A stretch of DNA of 64,000 nt from Pseudarcicella hirudinis (lineage in GTDB: Bacteria > Bacteroidota > Bacteroidia > Cytophagales > Spirosomataceae): the NCBI RefSeq assembly GCF_900115665.1, contig NZ_FOXH01000003.1, forward strand, positions 421,053 to 485,052, in the 5' to 3' direction. The notes below the pieces were generated by a model. It searched no databases. It was not told the DNA's origin and saw only the letters and a list, made by a program, of their open reading frames with translations. Shown in pieces: positions 43,820 through 50,980 of this stretch. The position numbers and the translations under genes were made by a program. Numbering within the stretch: position 1 is the stretch's first letter; every line of letters begins with the position of its first letter.

Positions 43820-44305
43820 TTATATTTGATGTTGAATTTTTTCCAATGTTGATAAAACATTTTCCGGATCTAAAATTTCTTTTGATAAAACATTTCCATC
43901 CTTCAGCTTAAATATTATAAGATAAAGACTTCTTAACTCCATTTTCTTTGTGTCCATTTTTCTGTCGAAAATAAGGTTACTTGAAGATACTTCCTTGTCA
44001 GAAAAATTAGCTCTTGTTTTTTTAAAATCGAAATCTGATGTCACGAAGAAATAGATGTTCTTATTATTTATGTTCTTTTTTGAGAAATTTATACCATAAC
44101 TAACACATTTACTGCAACCAAGATTTGGGATCAAAACTATGAAACCACTAAAATTAGGGTCAATTTTTGCTCCATTATTTATAAGAGCATCTAAAACTGT
44201 AAAGTCCTTAGTTCTATTACATGAAAGTAGGAATGAAGTAAAAAGAATAAGAGAAACCTTACTTTTTAAGAGAGAATATGCTATATGACAGGTAGTTTTC
44301 ATCAA
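43820..44305 (-). CDS. Thioredoxin-like-fold CxxC lipoprotein
   Basis: The 161-residue protein has a lipoprotein signal (lipobox cysteine in FLLSCNRT). The mature part contains IVLIPNLGCSKCVSYGINF, a CxxC motif at the position expected in a thioredoxin or TlpA-like fold, then an alpha/beta arrangement with YFFVTSDFDFKKTR and LYLIIFKLKDG. A disulfide exchange role is possible, for example acting on the cysteine-rich peptide encoded in the same operon, but the fold call is tentative. Its ATG overlaps the end of the DUF4221 gene by 47 nt. I cannot find a later start that keeps the signal peptide. Confidence 0.65.
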   Translation of the reverse strand: MMKTTCHIAYSLLKSKVSLILFTSFLLSCNRTKDFTVLDALINNGAKIDPNFSGFIVLIPNLGCSKCVSYGINFSKKNINNKNIYFFVTSDFDFKKTRANFSDKEVSSSNLIFDRKMDTKKMELRSLYLIIFKLKDGNVLSKEILDPENVLSTLEKIQHQI

Positions 44306-45428
44306 TATTAGGGTTTGCCTGGTGATTATTTGAAATATAAAGTCCTTTTTTACCGACGAAAGCGTCTATGAAATCAAAAGATTGTTTTGAAAAGATCTCT
44401 GTTTCATCTAAAAAATTAAGATCACCATCAAATATTTGGATAGAGAATGGTTTATAAATCAATACATCATTAAGATTACCGCTTTTCTTCCATTCATCAG
44501 TATGATGTGCTACAAACCGATATATTCTATTTCTGAACGGATCTGCCAGCACCTGTACATAGGAAGTGTTTTCTGCAAACACTGATAGTAGCCCTTCAAC
44601 AGTAGTATATTTTCGTTGAAAAACTCCATTTCCTTTTCTAACATGTTTACTAATAGCAGATACTTGTTTTTTAAGCCCTGTTTTTAAATTATAGGAGTAT
44701 AGACTATCTGAGCCTGAGAAAGTATAAATTAAATTATTCCCCAATAAATCACTCCCTGTTTTAAAATGAAATATATCCCAATACTCGTTCTTGTTTGCCA
44801 TGAAATTTGGGAATTTGACAGGAAGCATGCTGAAAATACCTGTTTTTAAATCGAGAGATAGAAATACCTTCACATTTAGATCAAAATATCTTTTCCCAGA
44901 TTTTTCATTAAGAAGTATCGCAGGATGAACCTGATATATCACCTTGTTATCAGCATGCAATAAACTTAAGGTTGGCATAATAAAAATTTCCCTGGTACTT
45001 AATTCTCCAGTGGCCTTCATGGAGAAAGTAGCCATTTTTTTGGCCTGGCTGTTCATTAAATAAATGGAATAATGATTCTTTCCTATCAAGATGATTGAAT
45101 CATTATTGATTTCATTGATAACAAAAAAATCTCCGATACCATCAGGTCCTTCTTTTTGAAATGTCAAATTTCTAACTTGTTTTCCTTGATTAATGTCATA
45201 GGAAAGAAGTTCATTTTTCAGGGTAGGGATATACAGTATTTCTTTCCCTGTAAGTGTGTCACTTTTAAAGAAGCTATAATAATTCCCCTCCGCACTGATG
45301 GTTTCTCCTACAGGAATCTTTAAGCTGTCTGTGACAGTCAAAATTTCATGTTGACTATTATTGTTCTCATTTTTGGCACAATGCCAAAATAGAAATGCTA
45401 TTAGACTAAAAGACAGATACTTCATCAT
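44259..45428 (-). CDS. DUF4221 lipoprotein
   Basis: The 389-residue lipoprotein has its lipobox cysteine in LFWHCAKN. The beta-rich body with repeated strand-turn units (KEILYIPTLKNELLSYDINQ, FQKEGPDGIGDFFVI, DSIILIGKNHYSIYLM, DLLGNNLIYTFSGSD) has the DUF4221 pattern, probably a beta propeller at the outer membrane. The family has no assigned function. It is common in Bacteroidota next to genes for small exported peptides. Here it follows the Cys-rich peptide gene by 58 nt, with a hairpin between, so it is likely expressed at a lower level than the peptide. Confidence 0.75.
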   Translation of the reverse strand: MMKYLSFSLIAFLFWHCAKNENNNSQHEILTVTDSLKIPVGETISAEGNYYSFFKSDTLTGKEILYIPTLKNELLSYDINQGKQVRNLTFQKEGPDGIGDFFVINEINNDSIILIGKNHYSIYLMNSQAKKMATFSMKATGELSTREIFIMPTLSLLHADNKVIYQVHPAILLNEKSGKRYFDLNVKVFLSLDLKTGIFSMLPVKFPNFMANKNEYWDIFHFKTGSDLLGNNLIYTFSGSDSLYSYNLKTGLKKQVSAISKHVRKGNGVFQRKYTTVEGLLSVFAENTSYVQVLADPFRNRIYRFVAHHTDEWKKSGNLNDVLIYKPFSIQIFDGDLNFLDETEIFSKQSFDFIDAFVGKKGLYISNNHQANPNIDENYLSYSIFSLKK

Positions 45429-45444
45429 ATTAAATTAGAGGAAA

Positions 45445-45472
45445 ATAGCCTTACCTGATTATGCAAGGCTAT
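45445..45472 (-). terminator. Partial terminator/attenuator after the peptide gene
   Basis: ATAGCCTT and AAGGCTAT pair around a 12-nt loop; on the minus strand the run after the stem is TTTTCC. It lies between the peptide gene and DUF4221 and would let the peptide mRNA exceed that of the genes downstream. Confidence 0.55.
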
Positions 45473-45486
45473 AAGGTTTGAGATGA

Positions 45487-45660
45487 TTAACCACACATAC
45501 AATTGCCAAGGTCGTTGGTTGGACACTCGCATCCATCCCAAAGACAATTTGCTGCACGATTTGCTGAGCTTTCATTGAAAATAGATGACATGGTAACAAT
45601 ACCTCCAATAAGGGCAACAACAATCATTACTCGCTTTGCCAGCTTCTTGTTTACTTTCAT
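45487..45660 (-). CDS. Small exported cysteine-rich peptide
   Basis: A 57-residue peptide (ATG at 45660; an upstream in-frame ATG at 45699 lies inside the promoter palindrome and is rejected). It starts with basic residues (KVNKKLAKR), then one hydrophobic helix (about 12-29, VMIVVALIGGIVTMSSIF), then a hydrophilic C-terminus with five cysteines: C-x4-C-x-C-x7-C-x-C-G. The organisation (short signal, small acidic Cys-rich core) resembles NVEAL-type exported peptides of Bacteroidota, although the NVEAL word itself is absent. It leads the operon that also encodes a CxxC protein, DUF4221, an RND adaptor and an RND permease. Possible roles are an exported signal, a bacteriocin-like product or a small envelope protein; none is proved. 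Confidence 0.7.
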   Translation of the reverse strand: MKVNKKLAKRVMIVVALIGGIVTMSSIFNESSANRAANCLWDGCECPTNDLGNCMCG

Positions 45661-45679
45661 AAATTTTGTTTTTAAAGAG

Positions 45680-45703
45680 TGAAATGTCAAAAATGACATT
45701 TCA
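45680..45703 (-). promoter_or_regulatory. Perfect 10-bp dyad across the peptide transcription start
   Basis: TGAAATGTCA (45680-45689) and TGACATTTCA (45694-45703) flank an AAAA spacer. The right arm overlaps the -7 box and the dyad covers the predicted start near 45696, the position of a repressor operator. Confidence 0.6.
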
Positions 45704-45732
45704 AAACTGGAGAATCTTTAAAGTTTAATCAA
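45702..45732 (-). promoter_or_regulatory. Promoter of the peptide operon
   Basis: On the minus strand TTG (45732-45730), a 20-nt spacer and CAGTTTTG (45709-45702, one mismatch to TAnnTTTG). The 15-bp dyad box at 45733-45747 directly abuts the -33 TTG. Confidence 0.65.
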
Positions 45733-45747
45733 TAGGAAAAACGCCTA
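45733..45747 (-). promoter_or_regulatory. Shared dyad box 1 (TAGG-N7-CCTA)
   Basis: TAGG at 45733-45736 and CCTA at 45744-45747 with a 7-nt spacer. The centre lies 23 nt plus half a box upstream of the peptide -7 element, about -44 from the predicted start. The same box with identical spacing precedes RND permease B. Confidence 0.65.
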
Positions 45748-45769
45748 TTTGGGTTTAAAATCTAAAAAA

Positions 45770-45784
45770 CAGGTATTTTTCCTA
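45770..45784 (-). promoter_or_regulatory. Shared dyad box 2 (CAGG-N7-CCTA)
   Basis: A second copy with one mismatch, 37 nt upstream of box 1 and between the luxR-like stop and the peptide promoter. Pairs of boxes three to four helical turns apart suit co-operative binding. Confidence 0.5.
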
Positions 45785-45794
45785 GGCTAAATAA

Positions 45795-46016
45795 TCATTC
45801 GTATTCATCCAATATGGTTGAATATTTTACTGCATAGCATAGTAGCTCTGTTGTACTTTTTAGTTGGAGTTTTTTGCAGATATTGCTTTTATGGTTCTTT
45901 ACTGTATGAGTACTTATAAATAAGACATCTGCAATTTGTTGACTCTTATAGCCATTTGCAATGAGGAGAAGAACCTTCCGTTCTTGTATGGTAAGCGAAT
46001 CAATAGATATATTCAT
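45795..46016 (-). CDS. Stand-alone LuxR-type DNA-binding protein
   Basis: The 73-residue protein is a complete LuxR/GerE helix-turn-helix domain and little else: LTIQERKVLLLIANGYKSQQIADVLFISTHTVKNHKSNICKKL in pieces LTIQERKVLLL, SQQIADVLFIS and HTVKNHKSNICKKL. It lacks a receiver, autoinducer or ATPase domain, so its activity cannot be switched by a fused sensor; a sensor elsewhere, dosage or a peptide signal could control it. It sits on the same strand as the peptide operon, and its stop lies only 11 nt from dyad box 2. It is the obvious candidate for binding the TAGG-N7-CCTA boxes. Confidence 0.85.
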   Translation of the reverse strand: MNISIDSLTIQERKVLLLIANGYKSQQIADVLFISTHTVKNHKSNICKKLQLKSTTELLCYAVKYSTILDEYE

Positions 46017-47023
46017 AATATTATTAATGATTGTATGGGTGGTAAAACCGTAAGAACTTGGTTGAATCTATAGGCACATATATAAAATAGAATTTAGATA
46101 TTTAATTTTGCGGGCTAAACTTAAAGAGCAGACATCAGATTGATTTTTCCTCATTCTTAGCATCTAACATGGCCTCATCAATTTCACAACGAGGGAGTTA
46201 GTCTATGTCAATCCGAATATTTATGGTTGGTTTGAGAATAATTGATACTCCAGATTGTAGCAAAAAGAAAAAAATAATCACTAAGAGAATTGTAAAGCTA
46301 AGTCTAGCCTGGTATTGAAATGTTAACATACTTATTAAACTTTTGATTAAGTGTAAAATTAAGTTTAATAGGGGTGTGCTGGTAGTAGGTTATATTGTTT
46401 AGTAATATTAATAGTAATGGAAAGATAAAACTAATCCGTTTGTTATAAATGTCCTTTTTGCTAAGAGAAATGTCTTTGTTGTTAATAATATACTACCAAT
46501 CAAAGCATATCGCTGCTTTGGTTAGGACGAATCTGGTAGTTTATAATAGTTCATATTATAAGATACTTGTTTGTAGTGAGCTCTTTGAACCGCTAGAAGT
46601 TATAGGCGATCAGCAAATTGTAAGAGGAATAGATACAACTCTACAGGGTATAATCAGAGTAACACAGGATTTTATTTCGCATTTCTGTAAAAAACTATAG
46701 TTAAGTTCTTCTCTGCAATCTGAAAAAGGGGCTTGTTGTGCTTGGAGAGCATGATTTTGATGAGATGTTTTCCGATAAGGAATTGAGATTTAAGTAGCGA
46801 AAAATGGAATAGAAATATAAACGAGTTGCCAGGTAGTAAATGATAATTTGATGTATCTCAATCTGTTTTACTCTTTTCCCTAATTCGGCAGTTGTAAGGA
46901 TATAGAACTTATAATTTGGTAGGTTGTTGCAAATGCATTATTAAGATTTTTACAAATATGTTGATATTATATTTTAAAGAGATAGCCTGTGTTATTCTAG
47001 TAATCTATACAATTTCAACATAT
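46017..47023. other. About 1 kb of non-coding, possibly decayed DNA
   Basis: This stretch separates the LuxR-like gene from RND permease B. The largest open frame (46449-46700, 83 codons) resembles nothing I recognise. Short fragments such as a 29-codon frame ending near 46799 with GLVVLGEHDFDEMFSDKEL look like pieces of a broken gene. A TAATTTTG lies at 46103-46110 on the plus strand with no clear partner. Otherwise I see no RNA gene. Confidence 0.45.
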
Positions 47024-47038
47024 TAGGAAAACTTCCTA
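47024..47038 (+). promoter_or_regulatory. Shared dyad box 3 (TAGG-N7-CCTA), RND B promoter
   Basis: TAGG at 47024-47027 and CCTA at 47035-47038, exactly 23 nt upstream of the -7 box TACATTTG, matching the peptide promoter geometry. Confidence 0.65.
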
Positions 47039-47061
47039 TTTAAAATCTTGCATAATGTTTT

Positions 47062-47069
47062 TACATTTG
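47062..47069 (+). promoter_or_regulatory. -7 element of RND permease B
   Basis: TACATTTG matches perfectly. The -33 position is TTT, not TTG, so the promoter probably needs an activator. Predicted start near 47075, 18 nt before the ATG. Confidence 0.65.
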
Positions 47070-47092
47070 AAGCTTTCTACTAACTAAATAAG

Positions 47093-50000
47093 ATGGTTCA
47101 ACACCGAAGTTATCAAATCATACTTGCTTTTACTCTTTTGTCTTTTGTTGGGATTGCTTTGATATCACAATTGTCGCTTCAACTTAATCCTACTGAGTCA
47201 GTTGGGAGCATCGTTGTTAGATTTTCTTTACCAAATACTTCTCCTGAAGTTCTTGAACAACAACTTACCTCTAAAATTGAAGGTGCATTGAGTACAATAC
47301 AAGGAGTCAAGAAAATATCCTCTCAGTCAATGTATAATTATGGATATGTTACGTTGGAGCTCGAAAAAAGAATTAATGTTGATCAAGTAAGATTTGAAGT
47401 AGCGATGCTTGTTAGACAGCTTTATCCGAAATTGCCAAAGGAAGCTGGTTATCCGGTCATTCAGCTCAATTCAAATGAAGGAATTGAAAAGCAGGAGTCG
47501 TTTATGACTATGCAACTAAGTGGGAACGGCCAATCAGAAGAATTAAGTAGGTATGTTGAGGAAAAACTCAATCCCAAATTAGCAAGTGTAAAAGGAATTT
47601 ATAAAATAGAAAGTTATGGAGGGAATAGGTTAGAATGGATAGTTTCTTATGATAAACAGCTTTTAGATGCTTTAAATATAAATGAAAAGGCAATAGTTGA
47701 TAGAATAGAACAGACTTTCAAACAGCAAGGTATCGGGCTAAGTAAAAATGCTGACGGACAATTGATTCGAGTGGTTCTGAATAATCAGAATCGAGATGAA
47801 GAGAGATGGAAAATTCCGATTGGCAAACAAAATAATCGTATTATTTATTTAACGGATGTTGCAAAGGTCTATCAGCAAGCCCGACCAGTATCTCAATTTT
47901 ATAGAGTAAATGGAAAAAATACGTTGAATATTGTAATTACTGCGGATAAAGGCGTAAATCAAATTCAATTGTCATCACAAATTAGAGGAAAATTAAGTGA
48001 AATTAGAAATGCTCTCCCTCAATCCTACCAATTGGTTATAGAAGAAGATTCGAGCCAATATATAATTGAAAGTCTTGAAAAAATAGGTATTCAAGCATGT
48101 CTGGCACTTTTAATTTTATTAGGGTTTATTTGGATTACAATACGTAAATGGTGGTATCTTACTTTAATATCAATAAGTTTGGTCATTAACTTAGCTTTGT
48201 CCTTTATACTATTTTACATTTTCGAAATAGAAATACATCTATATTCCTTAGCTGCACTTACAACTTCACTTGGTATCATCATTGATAATACCATTGTAAT
48301 GATTGAACATTATCAACGTTGCAGAAATCTCAAAGTATTCATAAGTTTGCTTGGTGCTACGTTTACAACGATTGCCGGACTTGTTGTGATTTTTTTTCTG
48401 CCGGAAGAGAATCGTGTAGCACTTACAGATTTTGCACTTGTGATGCTAATTACATTATTGGTTTCTCTGCCTGTTTCCGTACTTTTTATTCCATCTGTAA
48501 TGGAAAGGATAAGAAAGAATGTTGTTTTGCAGACAAGAAATAAAGTCCGGGTTCTACGATTTAAAGTGAAAATCAGTCAATTCTACTTAAAAATTATTTT
48601 ATTTCTCAAAAAATATCAGAAGACTACATATTTAATCGGAATTCTGGTATTTGGGATACCGTATTTTTTATTACCAGATAAAATAGCTCAACCTTTCTTT
48701 GCGGTAAATATTTATAATAAATGCATAGGAAATGAATGGTATCAGGAAAATGCAAAGCCGGTGCTGAATAAATGTTTAGGAGGAACATTACGACTTTTTG
48801 TTCAATATGTCTATCAATCATCTTATTTTCAAAGTACAGAGCGGACGGTTTTAAATATTTATGCTGGTTTACCAAATAATAGTACCATAGAGCAGATAAA
48901 CGATGTTTTTAGAGAGCTTGAGGATAAAGCGGGGGAGTTTAAAGATATTGATAAATATGTTACCAATATCTATGATGCTCAGAACGGGACAATGCGTATT
49001 TATTTTACAACAAAAGCAGAAGAAAATGGCTTCCCTTACAGGTTAAAAAATATGATGGTTCAGCTTTCGGCGCAAATGAGTGGTATAGAATGGAATATAT
49101 CTGGAGTGGGGCAAGGTTTTAATCAAAGTCTAAACGAAACAGAAACTCCTACCTTTAACGTAAAAATGGTGGGATATAACTATGACGAATTAGAAAGGCA
49201 GGCTCTTAAACTTAAAGAAATACTAGAAAAACATCCGAGAATTCAGGAGGTTAATATTAATACCAGTATGTATTGGTATAACCGTAAGTTACTTCACGAA
49301 TATTTACTAAAAAGTGATGATAGAATTCTTTCGATTAGAAAAGTACCCAAAAAACAAATGACAGATTTATTAACTCAATTAAGTGCTCAACCCTCGCCAG
49401 ACTTATATTCTTTTGTTAATAATGAGTATATTCCTGTAAAGATTACTCCTTTGGAAAGTCAGAAGATGAGCCTTTGGAATATTGAAAATATGGCACTTAA
49501 GCTGGATTCTTCTATTGTGAAATTGAGTGGTTTTTCAAAAATAGTGAAAGAAAAAATAATGCCTGAAATTCTTAAAGAGAACCAGCAATATTTACGGAGA
49601 ATTAGTTTTACATATTTTGGCAGCAACGTTTTTGGAGAAAAGTTTTTAGAAAAAACATTGTCTGAATTCAATCGGACTACCCCGATCGGCTATAAAGCTG
49701 AGAAACAAAGCTATAATTGGCTTCCCGAGGGTAAAGAAACGCAATATTGGCTAATAGGGTTAGTCATAATACTCATTTACATTATTTGTGCTATTATTTT
49801 TGAATCGCTGCTTCAACCCTTTGCACTTATTCTCATTATCCCTTTGTCATATATAGGAGTGTTTTTGACCTTTTACTGGTTCGATTTCAATTTTGACCAA
49901 GGTGGTTACGCATCTTTTATATTATTAAGTGGGAATGTAGTTTGCGCAGCTATTTTTATTATAAACGAATACAATATCTTGAGGGAAAAATGCCCTTTTT

Positions 50001-50218
50001 CCTCAGACCTTAGTTTATATATAAAAGCTTTTAATCATAAACTTATACCTATTCTATCAACAGTTCTTTCAACAGTTATAGGACTTATCCCATTTTTGAT
50101 TTATGGTGAGAAAGAACCATTTTGGTTTGCTTTTGGTGTTGGTACTATTGGAGGTTTATTGATGTCTTTAATTGTCATCCCGATTTTTTTGCCTTTATTT
50201 CTGAAAATGAAAAATTAG
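47093..50218 (+). CDS. RND-family efflux permease B, no adjacent adaptor
   Basis: The 1041-residue RND permease shows the first helix (about 9-27), the periplasmic porter domain with GVKKISSQSMYNYGYVTLEL, TM4 with TSLGIIIDNTIVMIEHY (Asp398 kept, the neighbouring Asp is Asn), the second half and a TM10 region SGNVVCAAIFIINEYN without the AcrB-type lysine. It has no adaptor or channel gene of its own. It points away from the peptide operon but shares the TAGG-N7-CCTA box at the same promoter position. It could pair with RND A on the single adaptor, as MdtB and MdtC do. That is inference. Base composition is A+T-rich, like the rest of the island. Confidence 0.88.
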   Translation: MVQHRSYQIILAFTLLSFVGIALISQLSLQLNPTESVGSIVVRFSLPNTSPEVLEQQLTSKIEGALSTIQGVKKISSQSMYNYGYVTLELEKRINVDQVRFEVAMLVRQLYPKLPKEAGYPVIQLNSNEGIEKQESFMTMQLSGNGQSEELSRYVEEKLNPKLASVKGIYKIESYGGNRLEWIVSYDKQLLDALNINEKAIVDRIEQTFKQQGIGLSKNADGQLIRVVLNNQNRDEERWKIPIGKQNNRIIYLTDVAKVYQQARPVSQFYRVNGKNTLNIVITADKGVNQIQLSSQIRGKLSEIRNALPQSYQLVIEEDSSQYIIESLEKIGIQACLALLILLGFIWITIRKWWYLTLISISLVINLALSFILFYIFEIEIHLYSLAALTTSLGIIIDNTIVMIEHYQRCRNLKVFISLLGATFTTIAGLVVIFFLPEENRVALTDFALVMLITLLVSLPVSVLFIPSVMERIRKNVVLQTRNKVRVLRFKVKISQFYLKIILFLKKYQKTTYLIGILVFGIPYFLLPDKIAQPFFAVNIYNKCIGNEWYQENAKPVLNKCLGGTLRLFVQYVYQSSYFQSTERTVLNIYAGLPNNSTIEQINDVFRELEDKAGEFKDIDKYVTNIYDAQNGTMRIYFTTKAEENGFPYRLKNMMVQLSAQMSGIEWNISGVGQGFNQSLNETETPTFNVKMVGYNYDELERQALKLKEILEKHPRIQEVNINTSMYWYNRKLLHEYLLKSDDRILSIRKVPKKQMTDLLTQLSAQPSPDLYSFVNNEYIPVKITPLESQKMSLWNIENMALKLDSSIVKLSGFSKIVKEKIMPEILKENQQYLRRISFTYFGSNVFGEKFLEKTLSEFNRTTPIGYKAEKQSYNWLPEGKETQYWLIGLVIILIYIICAIIFESLLQPFALILIIPLSYIGVFLTFYWFDFNFDQGGYASFILLSGNVVCAAIFIINEYNILREKCPFSSDLSLYIKAFNHKLIPILSTVLSTVIGLIPFLIYGEKEPFWFAFGVGTIGGLLMSLIVIPIFLPLFLKMKN

Positions 50219-50247
50219 TTTTTATTTACAAGAAAACCTCAATCCAC

Positions 50248-50793
50248 TTAGGCTAAAACATATAAATCTGCCAGGTTTCTGCCTAAACCATCGTAATCCA
50301 AACCGTATCCGAGTACAAACTTATTCTCAATCTCAAAGCCGGTATATTTAATATCCATAGGCTTTTTAAGGGCTTCCGGTTTCAGGAAAAGCGTAGCTAA
50401 CTCAAGTGTTTTCGGATTTTTAGCCCATAATTGCTCTTTAATTTCACACATCGTCAGACCCGTGTCAATAATATCTTCAAGAATAATGACGTCACGGTTT
50501 TCCAGGTTTTCCTTCAACCCCAGAACCTCTTTCACATGTCCGCTTGAACTGGTGGATTCGTAAGAAGCTACGCGAACAAATGTTACCTCACAGGGAATGG
50601 TAATGTTTTTCAGTAAAGTTGCCGTAAACATAAAAGAACCGTTCAGGACACTCACGAAAAGCGGGCATTTATCTGCATATTCTTTATTAATCAGGCTGGC
50701 TAATTCCGAAATTCTTTGTTCCAGAGTTGAGCATTCAATAAATATTTTAAAATGTTTATCGTGAACCCGCAGGTGTTTTTGATCGTTGGTCAT
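50248..50793 (-). CDS. hpt: Hypoxanthine phosphoribosyltransferase
   Basis: Salvages hypoxanthine and guanine to IMP/GMP with PRPP. The PRPP motif VIILEDIIDTGLTM lies at about residues 95-108, with the early flexible loop FVSVLNGSFMFTATLL and the purine-contacting C-terminus FVLGYGLDYDGLGRNL, all as in the family. The frame runs to 50823, but its first codon there is TTG inside the -7 box, so ATG 50793 (MTNDQKHL) is used, giving 181 residues. It marks the right side of the A+T-rich island. Confidence 0.93.
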   Translation of the reverse strand: MTNDQKHLRVHDKHFKIFIECSTLEQRISELASLINKEYADKCPLFVSVLNGSFMFTATLLKNITIPCEVTFVRVASYESTSSSGHVKEVLGLKENLENRDVIILEDIIDTGLTMCEIKEQLWAKNPKTLELATLFLKPEALKKPMDIKYTGFEIENKFVLGYGLDYDGLGRNLADLYVLA

Positions 50794-50820
50794 CGGTTGT
50801 TTTAGTTGTTGGAAATTATT

Positions 50821-50828
50821 CAAAATTA
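50821..50828 (-). promoter_or_regulatory. -7 element of hpt
   Basis: TAATTTTG on the minus strand; -33 is TTT rather than TTG. Predicted start near 50815, which supports the ATG at 50793. Confidence 0.55.
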
Positions 50829-50925
50829 CGCCTAAAAAGAGATTTAGAAAATTTTTTATGAATTTGAGACTTTAGCATCAGAAATAACGTTTTATTCAAC
50901 ACTCTGTTTCAGTAAAAATTAATCG

Positions 50926-50933
50926 TAATTTTG
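50926..50933 (+). promoter_or_regulatory. -7 element of the TPR gene
   Basis: A perfect TAATTTTG 47 nt before the ATG; the -33 part is weak. Confidence 0.5.
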
Positions 50934-50980
50934 TCAGAATATAGAGGCTAAGAAACCTCAGATATAAGAATTCTAATAAA

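Noticed and set aside
45661-45699. Upstream start for the Cys-rich peptide
   Set aside because: The codon lies inside the palindrome at the predicted transcription start, and a normal signal sequence begins at the later ATG.
46449-46700. 83-codon open frame in the island gap
   Set aside because: No recognisable domain, atypical composition and no promoter; treated as chance or decayed DNA.
39431-50247. Integrative element with attachment sites
   Set aside because: No integrase, transposase, tRNA edge or matching direct repeats seen at the two boundaries.
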